A DNA stretch of 64,000 bases. It comes from Flaveria trinervia (lineage: Eukaryota > Streptophyta > Magnoliopsida > Asterales > Asteraceae). Positions 26,713 through 37,115 of this stretch are shown here, in pieces. The notes beneath the pieces were generated by a model, which was not told the DNA's origin, did not search any database, and saw only the letters and a program-made list of their open reading frames with translations. Each line of letters begins with the position of its first letter. Positions within the stretch are counted from its first letter, which is position 1. The translations under genes and the position numbers were made by a program. The stretch is taken from contig CM046443.1 in assembly GCA_025506515.1 (NCBI GenBank), forward strand, positions 90,170,914-90,234,913. Direction: 5' to 3'.

Positions 26713-28020
26713 CTAGAAATTTTGCTCAAAAATAGCATGCTTTCTGTCTTGAGCAACAATAACTATGTGTTGTTCAGTTGACTTCATGGAAGTTTTAGGT
26801 GTGGTATGATGTGTGGAGGCTTGAGAGTTTCCCGGATTGGATTTGGGAGCCTTGCATTCCCTGGAAAAGTGACCAAGTTGGTTAAAGTTGTAACATTTAG
26901 CCTTTGTTTTGTCAAACCCAAACGTGTTGTTAGTTGGGTTTCGGGGAAATTGCCTTTCAGTTCTTTTAAAGAACTTCTTTGCCCTGTAAGTTAATAGAAC
27001 CATTTGTTGTAAAATGTCCATTCATTCGACATCATTAGGGCTGAAACATTCTAGATCATCAATGCAAAATTGAAAATCACTAGAATGCCTATTTCTTGAG
27101 AGAAAGGCATAACTATCATGGAAAGGACTTGACTAAGGCTATTGAGACCTTGGAGTCTCTAGAAAGGTAATGTATGGCCTAGAAGAACAAAATGGTTGCT
27201 GGGAGTAAGTCAGATACCGCTGAGGTTAGAGGGTCTTGAGCCTTCAGGAACCATTAAAGCGTTGCTAGCAGCAAGGCTTGAGGGTCTGCTTATCTGGTGG
27301 CCTCTCTTGTTTTCCATCTCTACACGGTATACATTAAGAATGCCATATAGTTTAGTCATTATGAGAGAGTTTAAGTTCTCTGTCATCTTGATAGAGACAC
27401 AGTAGAAAGTCCACTTATTTGAAAGTGCACTCATGAACGTTCTTGAGAAATCTCTTATCTCAAAAGTCACTCCCACAGATTGAAGTGACGAAATAAGATC
27501 CATATACTTGAAGTATTGCTGGATGATGGTCTCTCAAACAATGTAGGTAAAGTTTTTAAATTGTTTCTTCAGGGAATCTTTCTTGGAATCATTGGAGCTG
27601 GCTTACATCTGAGACAAAGCATCAAAGAGTTCTTTGGCTGAGTGACAATGCTTTAAATCCACCATGATGGAGTTGGGTATGGCAGGTATAAAAAATTATT
27701 GCTTTTGTGTCGATCTCTAGTTGTGGTCTTCATCAGAATAGTCTTCAACATCCTTTTCTATCATAGCACCATTTCTAGTCGGTGCTGCAACCTTGGCTTG
27801 TAAGGATTGTTGGTGATAGATTTCCATATCATGCTATCTTGATATCTAATGAAGCCTTCAATACATTTGCTCCAAGATCTGAAGTTTTTAGGGGTGATGA
27901 TGGGTGCTTTAGACATTGTTCCTATTTCACCTTTAGATGATTTTGATTGAGGGCCATCTTGGGTGAGGTGAAAGTATGAGTGAAGAAAAGGTTGATTTGG
28001 ATGGTAAGATCTCACTATCA
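26713..28020 (-). pseudogene. Sirevirus-type gag, second unit (truncated)
   Basis: On the minus strand, downstream of the PBS, a Met at about 27916 starts MSKAPIITPKNFRSWSKCIE, a typical copia (UBN2-type) Gag start. A middle piece (27210-27503: MDLISSLQSVGVTFE, SNKWTFYCVSIKM) has the family's conserved F..L..LP..W-like region, and a C-terminal piece (26713-27021) has a zinc knuckle CYNFNQLGHFSREC whose second Cys is replaced by Phe. Frames differ between pieces. Directly after the knuckle region the sequence jumps to mid-LTR, so all of pol and the U3 of the next LTR are deleted. Confidence 0.75.
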
Positions 28021-28033
28021 AGAGCCTAAAAAA

Positions 28034-28044
28034 CTCTGATACCA
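28034..28044 (-). other. Sirevirus-type primer-binding site (minus)
   Basis: The minus strand reads ATTGGTATCAGAG just after the LTR end CCTACA. It matches initiator tRNA-Met. Confidence 0.85.
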
Positions 28045-28047
28045 ATT

Positions 28048-28911
28048 GTAGGATTGATTTTTGTCACTAACATAGATATTATCTCTCAAACTCACTAAAA
28101 CACACTCGGTTTGATGATGCAGAATCTCTTAAGAGTTGATAATAATATATTAACTAAAATAGAACACAAAAGGATAATTTTCAAGATACTTGTATTTATT
28201 ACTTTTCAACTCAAGGTAATACAAGACTCTTACAAGCATGTTTATAGAGTTACAATAAGAAACTATATATACAATTATCTACAACCGGTTATACTTTGAT
28301 ACTAGCTGGGAGCCTATGACTAAAGCAAATACTATATTGCTAAAGGTAAGATATCTTAAATAAATACTATCTAAGATTTAATAGTCATGACATGTCCATC
28401 ACTTACTTTTTTGTCACCAACTAAAGTTGGTAACTGTACTAACTGATAAGGATGAATAGTGGAATGAAGTATGGTCAACTACACGGGCATAGGAAAGAAC
28501 CATGCAGTATCTCAGAGGTTGCAGTGGATCTTTCAGAAGTACCATACTTATATCCACTATTTCATAGTAGGTTCTTCAGAAGGTTAACTGGCTTCGGAAG
28601 AACAAGTTCTGTTCTTTCGAAGCCACTTATACTTCAGAAGAGTCTACTTCTTTGGAGGCTTGATGATCTGTGGGAATTCATGCTTCGGAAGTCATTATCT
28701 TGAATTCTTCTAAGTGTTGATCTTCAGAAGAGGGGAGATTTTGTCTTTGGAAGTTAGATTTACAATTTGGAAGCTCTGTTAGACTTGACCTACAGAAGTT
28801 TAGCATTTACCTTTGGAAGTTCTTCTTTTGCCTTCGGAAGTTTTTCATCAGTAGCACCAAAAAGTCTTCTAAGTGTTTGTTTTGGTTGCACCAACCTTAC
28901 TTGATCCAACT
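28048..28911 (-). repeat. Sirevirus C LTR (probable full length)
   Basis: Minus strand. The 3' end CAATCCTACA is followed by a PBS. The 240 bp next to it (28048-28286) match 9759-9993. I place the 5' end near 28911 because the minus strand there has CCTAGGGGGAG, a polypurine tract like those before the LTRs of copies A and B, which would give about 865 bp. The U3 part (28440-28850) carries about ten imperfect palindromes CTTCNGAAG. The exact first base is not certain. Confidence 0.55.
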
Positions 28912-28913
28912 AA

Positions 28914-28924
28914 CTCCCCCTAGG
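28914..28924 (-). other. Sirevirus C polypurine tract
   Basis: The minus strand reads CCTAGGGGGAG. A second AGGGGGAG on the same strand is at 31080-31087, inside the env-like region. Multiple PPT-like copies are a known Sirevirus feature. Confidence 0.6.
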
Positions 28925-29099
28925 ATGATGCTACCAAAACCTCACTTGTTTCCGCTTCTCAAAACTTTCTGCACCAAGGATAAGAGATACTTATTAGTCT
29001 CCTTGTTCTTTCCTGATGTGGTACTGAGAAGTTTGTACAAATCATTTGTAGATAGGAGATCTAGTTTGTCACTTTAAATGAGATATATCCTTTGTTGTG

Positions 29100-32000
29100 G
29101 CCCTCTAATTATGGATTCTAATTTAGGGCCATCAACCATTTGAAGAAAGGCTTTGCCTTTAGTTGTTAACCCTTCCTTTTCATCCTTCTCTCTCAGTTTC
29201 AACTCTTCTTCAATTTTGGCCCTTGTAGTTAGTTCGACTAGATGAAGACTGCTGAGATGATTTTTGATATGAGCAGCTACCTTAGACTTGGAGGGATTGG
29301 ATAATTGTTTCTAAGCTAAATCAGCAATGTCAAATATACTTGAGTGTAGTAGAGAAGAGACATTGAGCCTATTGATTTCACCATTCTCTCTTTGCATAAA
29401 AAGTTATGAGAAGAGTCATCAACCTCCACTAGACTATTTTCTTTCTAGGAGTGAGTGGTTGAGATGGTAACTTGTCTCCCTTCCTAGTTTTTAGTAGAGT
29501 CACTAGTCTTCTTCTCAACATCTTTTCTTCTTCCCCAAGGGAGTCAGAGTTGGTTGCCAAGATTTTCATAGCCTGGTCCATGTTCCTCTAGGTAGATCAA
29601 GAAATTATTCTCTTGTAAGGGAATATGAGGAGGCATCAATGAAGGTTAGTTTGATATACCCCTCCTAACAAGAGATATCGCTAAGAGTAATATAGTTGAT
29701 GAGCTTCCTCTTGATCTCCTTGAATTCTTTTAAGGAAAGAGGTTTTGATGGTTGAGAGGATGACTTGGGTGGTTGTTGGGTAGGTGAAGATTGGGTTCTG
29801 GGAGTGTTTTGGTTTTAAGGATAAGTAGTGGAGGTAGTTGTTTTGATGCAATAGGTGTGGGAGAGGGTAAGGATGATGGAGTGGGTTTAGGAGTGTATGG
29901 CTTAGAGGTTGGCTCGGTTTTGATGGGGCAAGTTGAGCTTCTTCCTCTTTCTTCTTCTTTTCTCAGCTTTTCCTTGGCAACCTTCTTTCTCTCTTTCTCT
30001 ATTTGATCTTGTTCTTTCTTGAAAAGCCATAAGATCGTATCATTTTTGTGAGAAGTTAGTTCTTCAAGAGAGAATCCCCTGGAGCTTAGGAAAGCTATCC
30101 TTTCACTCCTAAGCTATTGGTCAACTTTTTCTTTCTTTCTTAACCTTTCTTCTTCTATGGCCAACCTTGTTGCTTCTTCCTGTTCTTTCCGCAACAGGGT
30201 TTCCTTTTCCAACTCAACCAGCTCCTTAAGTGGTAAGAGGAGCATATCTTCATTTGCAGCTCCCAAATTGACAAGTCTATCAATGATCTACACTCTTCTT
30301 TGATTATTGATAGCCTCCTGATTGGCTACATCTACTTTTCTATTTGTAGCTAGTAGTTTCCCAGTGAGGAGTCTACCTTTCCTTTTTAGTTTCTCCAACC
30401 TTTCCTCCTCTAGAAGTTCTTCCGTAGTCATCTTCCTCTTTCCTTAATGTCTTTGGAAGTTTGAGACTTTAGAGGTTCTTGTGCAAAGGTTTTAGGTTAG
30501 TGGGTGGTGATTGGAGCATGTGGTGATAAAGGTGTTTAAGTGAGAGGTAAGTTGAGAAAGTCCTCACTATTTACCTAAAATTCTAGTTCAAGAATTACAT
30601 TTGTGATAATTAGATCATCGGACAAAGAGTATAACCCTCCTGCAGCTTGCATCTCAGCTTCGGAAGATTGGAATGGTTCTTCCGCAGCTTTGACTTCAGC
30701 TTCGAAAGTTTGTGGGATTGCACTTTCTGTCCCAACTATTTTGCTTGCTGGGCCATCATTCCCCATATCCCCTTCAAAATCAATCTCGGGTTCAATGTGG
30801 ACCTTAGGTTGACCAACTTCCTTGACAGTGGTAGATGGTGCATTCGACCTTTGAAGCTCTTCAGCCCCAAAGTATGCCACAACAACATCCAGACTTGGCT
30901 GTTCAATAGAAGATCTTATCAGGAACTTGGTTAAGAACCTGCTTAGATCTTTGAGTATCCTTGGGTCCATTCGAAGGATGATTGGAGGAGGCTCTAAAAG
31001 ACAGTTGATTGCTGAGCAAGATAGACAGTGTAGAAAGAGCTAAGCTTTATGGCTCCACATGTGCTTGTCTCTGAACATTCTCCCCCTTTTTGGTAGCATT
31101 ATCCTGAGAGCTTGATGAGCTAAAGGAATAAGTCAAAGAGACTTTAGTTGGTACGTGCCGAACATACCTATCCTCTAAAGTCTTAACCTTGAGTTCAAGA
31201 TTTAAGACTTTAGATAGTAGGTCTCTCATAACGAGTTACATACTTCCCTCATCTTCTTTAGAAGAATCATAGGAAGATGAGGTAACATACCTAGTATGTG
31301 CATCCTCACCACCAGTTTGTGGTTTCTTGGCACCCTGGTTTCCCCTGCCTAGTCATGTGTCTTTTAGATTCATCAAAAGGCATGGTTGTTGTAGATTCAG
31401 TCTAAAAGATGTTACCGCTATCCTGAGGGTCTAGTGAGGCACCTTCAGTAGTGACAGCTAAATGTACATGAGTCCCCTCCACACTAGTGGGACTCATATC
31501 AGTTTGGGCTTGTTGATGGGGGCTAGAAATTAGAGATCTCTCTAGGCTCAGTTGATCTTTAGAGAGGTGTTGTGGATCAACTTCATTGCCTTGAAAAGAC
31601 ATGATCTTCTCATCTGTTCCTATTAAAAGGTTAATAAAGGATATGGAGGTTATACGTAATGACCCGGGACCTTAATCGATGTCTAATGGCATTGAGCCTA
31701 TGATGGGGTTGTCCCTTTTTTGCAGCTCAGGAGAATATAGAGACTCATCTTGAGGGCTTGCAGCTTGGGTTTGGGGCTAATAGGATTAAGACTGAGGAGA
31801 CTCAGTACCTATATTAAGGTCAAATGGGAAGGAAGGTGGACCTCAGACTGATTGGGAGTCCATGTTTCCACTCTAGCCTTTTTGGATTGAATAGGAGGAC
31901 TTGTTCAATCTGAGGAGATTAAACAAGGGTTCATTTGGATCGTCTCTGATATGTAATTTTGATGGGGTGGGAAGGTAGATTTGGCATAGTGAGGGTCATT

Positions 32001-32271
32001 GCTGGTGTAGGATCATCACCTGTGGGGTTAACGAGGATGTCACCAGGAGATAGGTGCTTAATCATACCTGGAAGAAGCTTAGTGTGTCTTCCAGTGAAGT
32101 TAGTAGACATCCTCTTCAACACCTTGAAGATGGACAACCTCATGTGAGGTAGAGGTAGAGCAACTACATAGACAAGCTTACTCTAGTCCAACTCACAATT
32201 GATCATATGCTGAATGAACCGAGGATACATGTAAAATGTCCCCTGTTGAAGGTTCCCTATTAGATTGGTCA
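29100..32271 (-). pseudogene. Sirevirus C env-like gene, 3' part
   Basis: On the minus strand from 32271, the frame reads VLTNLIGNLQQG then TFYMYPRFIQHMI, matching the CMYPRFLQMI region of the env-like proteins of copies A and B. It continues past 31931. Downstream are a Ser/Thr-rich tract, a Glu-rich acidic piece (30575-30970) and a long charged, coiled-coil-like region around 29950-30440 (TTEELLEEERLEKLKRKGR, RKEQEEATRLAIEEERLRKK). No membrane segment is evident. Stops and shifts are common. The N-terminal part lies beyond the nested insertion, at 47547-48286. The function of this protein in Sireviruses is unknown. Confidence 0.65.
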
Positions 32272-32276
32272 GTACA

Positions 32277-33101
32277 TGATAATTGGTTGATATGCATGCA
32301 CGTATCATAGTTAATATTACGTTTTTAATATACTTTATGTATCGAATGGTATTACTTTGTTACGTGTTTGAAATATAGGTTAAAGGAAGCTTAACAAACA
32401 TTATTTGAGAAGAAAACAAAGGATAACAAGACTACAACTTTAAAGGTGCTGAAAATGAAGAAAACTATGCAAAGTGCTGGGAGGTCGTAAGCTATGGCCT
32501 GAGGCTATAACTTATGGCTCTGTGCTGAGTCAGTCTGTAAACCCTGTAAGACAGGAGGTTTGGCCGTTTGGCTAATGGTAGGCTGTAACCTACGGCCTAT
32601 AGGCCGTAGGGTATGGTCTAGTGCGATATTTTGAGGATTGTTTCAAATTTTAAAACCTATTTAATCCCTAACATTAGGGTTTCGAAAGGACCTTGGCCTC
32701 CAACCCCACAAACGAATCTTGGGATTTGGAGCCATTGAAACTCTCTCTAATCATTAATTGATTAAGGATTCATATGAGCAAAGTGAAGATTGAATAGATT
32801 ATGATGAAGATGCAAGGCTAAACCACTCGTGATAATATCTGGGTGGACAATTTGTGATTGAACTATGCATGCTTGTGCTTTTACCTAGTCAAGACTTAAA
32901 CTTAGATTTTTTAAGAACTTCTTTTCATTTATGTGTTTTGAATTATATGTTGATTAAAGATTCTCGATAGTGGATTTGATTATTGCTTATCAAGTTATCA
33001 GTTTTACATTGTTAACCATTAAGTAGTAATTAAGTTATTATCATCAATTGGTGATTGTAAATAAATTTTCTAGATTGTGACATTATTTAGTTTACTAGTT
33101 A
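32277..33101 (+). mobile_element. Gypsy solo LTR H, left part
   Basis: It begins TGATAATTGG and is preceded by GTACA (32272-32276). It contains a TATTTAATCCCTAAC stretch and a perfect 22-bp palindrome at 32589-32610. It is cut by Sirevirus A at 33101 and resumes at 47172. The right part has CCCCGTGGATACGATACTTG, a motif seen near the 3' ends of Tat/Athila-type LTRs. Confidence 0.75.
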
Positions 33102-33840
33102 TGTAGATACATGTGTCCCTAGTTTCTGAACTTAATGTAAAATGTCTTTATTATCTTACACATATGTAATTGAATGGGTACTTAATGAAATACAATGTGT
33201 GGTTATGCTTATGATGTTGAATATTTCATTGCTTGGTATGTAACAACGCTTATTGAACTAACTATATAGGTTGTGGTTGTTTGAATAAATCTAAGTCAAA
33301 TAATGATTGTGAAACATGTTTAAACTTAATCATATGAAATTCACATGCGATTGGCCCATGCTAATGGATCATATGCATGAACAACTTCATGCTAATGAAC
33401 TAGTCGTATGAATGAACCAGGAGACTAGATCAGTCGCATGATTGTAACATGAGATTGACTCAGTCGTATGACTGAACACTCAGTCGTGCGAATGGATCAA
33501 CCGCATGACTCAATCACACGATTGAACCATGCAAATGGTTTAGTCGCCCGAATGAGAAACCGTAACCTATAAATACCACTTAAATTGTGGAAAAACATGA
33601 CACTTCGAATACCTACGTACTAAATCATACCCTAGCCGTCCAGAGACCTCTAAGAACCTGTTCCAAGTTCATAGATCGCACTAGATCGATTCACAATTGT
33701 TCTTAACGTTTAGATTCAATCTATAACAGTTTCTACGTGCATTCTCACTGATTGGATCGCCAATCAAATAGGATTCTGCACTATTTGATTCGGTATACTT
33801 GAATATCAGTTAGTATTTCGTTCGGTACACGACCCTAACA
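33102..33840 (+). repeat. Element A 5' LTR
   Basis: Starts TGTAGATACATG, ends CCTAACA. Palindromes of the CAGTCG family cluster at 33350-33560, directly before a TATA box TATAAATA (33568-33575). Transcription would start about 30 bp later. Confidence 0.92.
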
Positions 33841-33842
33841 AG

Positions 33843-33854
33843 TGGTATCAGAGC
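33843..33854 (+). other. Element A primer-binding site
   Basis: TGGTATCAGAGC two bases after the LTR; initiator tRNA-Met type. Confidence 0.92.
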
Positions 33855-34065
33855 TTTGGCTCTTGATATACGTGTGATTCAATTGTTTTTGATACAAAAA
33901 TTGTGTTTTTTCACTAAAAAACACAATCTTTTTGGGTAAAACGGTGTCTTAGACGTCTCAGGATCGTAAAGTTTAGTTTTTCCGGCATACAACAATTAGG
34001 GTTAGCAAGAAATTCGTGTTTTTGTGTCCAAAACACCTTAAACCTACGAATTTTCGAAATCCAGC

Positions 34066-34283
34066 AGGTTCAATCGCACGACTAAGTTCATACGCATCCC
34101 CCATACGCACGATTGGACTCATTCGTACTCCCATTCGTACGACTGAGCAGTCTATTCGCATTGTTCAACCGCATTAGTTCATTTGCCCGACTGAGCCATC
34201 CGCATTAGTTCAGTCGCACGATTGAACCATCCCCATAGTTCAATCGCCCAATAGCCCAATCACACACTTTCATTCGCTCAAGT
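34066..34283 (+). repeat. Palindrome cluster in element A leader
   Basis: About ten diverged units of the type TCGCACGACTGA / TCGCACGATTGA lie in the untranslated leader between PBS and gag. They are the same motif as in the LTR U3 and upstream of the env-like gene. Confidence 0.8.
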
Positions 34284-34318
34284 GAAAGAGTTTGTTCTTA
34301 AGTTTAAAGTTTATAGCA

Positions 34319-37115
34319 ATGGAGGACCAATACTCAGCATTCACGGCAGGGAGAGACTCACGTATTCGGAATTTATGCTACTGGAGAATGAAGTGGGGAA
34401 TCATAATAAACCCCCAAGCTAATCATGTTAGATGAATACGCATAATGGAAGCAACGTTTCAAGATCTACTTAAATGGAGTAGATCCAAATTTTTGGGAAT
34501 CTATAGAGATGGGGTACAGCATGCTAGTAGGAGCTGATGGTGTCAAACTTACACTAGGTGGCATGACTGATGGACAAAAAGTCAAGTACAATGCTGAAAA
34601 GAAAGTTTATGCTTTACTTACTCAGTCAATTCCCAAGGATATTTCCCCCTAATTTTCTAAGTATACACAAGCAAAGAAACTATAGGATGCATGGAGAAAA
34701 GGTATGAAGGAAATGCATCATTAAAGGCTATAAAGGCTAAAGCTTTGAAGAAGGAGTTTGACAACTTCTCTTTGATGGGTAAAGAAAGCTTGGATGATGT
34801 AATCGAAAGGTTCTATCACTTGATGAGTGAGATGCACACTCATGGAGTAACGACGTCAATGGAAGACGAAGTGTCGAACTTTGCAGATGGGTTGCCTGAG
34901 AAATGAGGGTTTCTTTTGTCTCCAATCTCAGACAGATGGTATGCTAACGAAGTTAGATATAAATGATTTCACTCTGAAGCTGAGAGAAGAGAATTAAGGA
35001 TGAAATATAGAGCCCAAAAATCTTCCTATGATCAGAATCCAGCACTGTACAACGCGACTCCACAAGCCAAAATGTCTGGAGCACCACTTCAGACGGCTTT
35101 TGTGTCAACTTCAGCTGGTCCTCTCAAACCTCTACTTCAGGGTTGGAAACGTCAGGGTCGTCTGGTACCCAATACATCATACTTGAAGCTAATGCAGCAA
35201 AACTGAAGACTGAGAATTTTGGTAATATGACTGTTGAGGTAGCTAAAGAGCACATGGATCTCTTAGCAGCAGCAGTCCACTCCTATGATGGACTAATTGC
35301 GGGAAAAATTGGGAACTATCATGTGGAAGATGAGCACTACGAGCAGGTGGATGAGACAGAGCTGGAAAGGATGGATATAATGTGGGCCTTAGCAAGTGCT
35401 GTTCGGAGAGCTAAGAAGATTGTCAAGAAAACCAGACAGAACATGGTTGCAACTAAGGACACTACCTTTGGTTTCGACAAGACCAAGGTGACCTGTTTCA
35501 ATTGTGGCGAGAAAGGGCACTTCAAACGTGAGTGCGTGAAGCCTAAGAAGACTGGAAACGGGAATCCTTTCACTTCCTTCAATCGTCAGGATAAACCCAC
35601 TAGCAGTCCTATTTCGTCAAGCAAGGATCCTAAAGCCTTAACTGTCCATGATGACGAAGGACAGGACTGGAGCTTTCGGTTTTTCCCTCCGAGAGAATCC
35701 AACATTGCTAGTGTGGAGGATTTAGATGACGATTCAGCTAGTGAAGGAGATATTGCAGTGGAACTCGTGATGTCAAACACTGAAGAGACTGCAACTATGG
35801 TCAATTATTTGCCTGAAGAAGGGAAAACTACAACAACGTCAGAATCACCAGAACTAGAAATACCAGATTCTACTTTGTTGGCTGATTCATCAGAACCTCC
35901 TCAGGTAAGTACTACTGACTAACTTTTCAATAATCATGCTTGTTCTGATTGTAATAAATTTAGGGAAAGCATTGATTCAATAATGATAGCTTAGTAAAGG
36001 ACTTGTAACTGTGCACTGAAGCAAACAAAATCTTAAACAAAATGAGCACAGTTATAAAGAAAAGATAGAACTGTTGAACAAACAACTTAGGGAAACCGAA
36101 GTTGTAGCTTTTAACCAATCAAATGACATTAAGTTCTATCTTAACTCCCTAGCAGACACTAAGAAACAAAAGGCAATTTTAGAAGTAGAAGTTAATTTAT
36201 TAAAGCAAAAACTGCACAGTTGGACAAGTTCATCTCATATTGTTCAAAACTTAGTGAGAGAGAGAAACAACAGGGAGGGATTGGGTTTTATAGTGGTTCC
36301 ACCACCACATGAGATCTTGATGAACGCAAAATGTAAACCAATAAATAACAATCCAATCAAGGATCATGTGGTGTCCACTCCTCTTGTAAATGATCCAGAT
36401 TCCACATGTAAATCAAATGAATCTGGTACTAAACAAAAGGAGGCCACTTCAAAGGCAAAAGGAAAAATGCCTTGTGTTAATCTGGAAAAAGAGTTTGAAA
36501 AGGTTAATATAAAGCCTGGGTCAATCAAGTTTAGTTCAAAACCCAGAAGACCAAACATGTTAACCACCCATGTGTGCCAAGTCTAAGTCCAGGTAAACAA
36601 AATGGAAAACATGTTAAAAATGTTAAAACAATTAACTTTGTTAAACAAGATAAAACATCTAAACAAGAAGAGTGTCAACCCAAAAAGGTAAATGTCACGC
36701 GTGTGTCACATACTTCTCCACACAAACAGTTAAATCGAAAAGTCAAAAGCAGATCATACTACAACTGTGGAGAGTATGGACACATTGCGTCTAAATGTTC
36801 TTACTATCAGACACGAGGAGGAAAGTTGAACTTCAGGACCCAAACCCTAGTTCTTCTAAGAGGAACTCAGTGACTCCACCTAGAAGGGCTAGTGAACCTA
36901 AAGTTCAACCCATTAGCCAGTCGTCTGTTTATCATAAAAAGGCCTTACACAAGGCGAGCTTATGGAAAGAAATATCAACCTCAATGTCTGATAATAAGAA
37001 CAAGAAGACAACTGATCTGCCCTCACCTTCTAAAGGTCAATGGGTTACATTTATGTTGTGTGATGCCTTTGGGACACCCAAGCCAGTAAAGGCTTGGGTC
37101 CCTAACCTGAACTAA
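34319..37115 (+). pseudogene. Element A gag (broken)
   Basis: The ATG at 34319 starts MEDQYSAF, matching MEDQFSAY in copy B. Frameshifts follow at once. The Gag core is readable at 34691-34906 (KEFDNFSLMGKESLDD...SNFADGLPEK), then TGA replaces the TGG present in copy B. The frame at 35143-35922 holds the zinc knuckle CFNCGEKGHFKREC and an acidic tail. A second knuckle at about 36757-36800 reads YYNCGEYGHIASKC, with its first Cys changed to Tyr. The protein ends VKAWVPNLN and a TAA at 37113; pol continues in the same frame. Gag would form the cytoplasmic particle. Confidence 0.88.

Noticed and set aside
28440..28850. Heat-shock elements (GAANNTTCNNGAA)
   Set aside because: The palindromes have a single central base (CTTCNGAAG), which does not fit the heat-shock element spacing.
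30603..30934. Plus-strand frames of 69 and 95 codons
   Set aside because: Antisense shadows of the Sirevirus C env-like acidic region.
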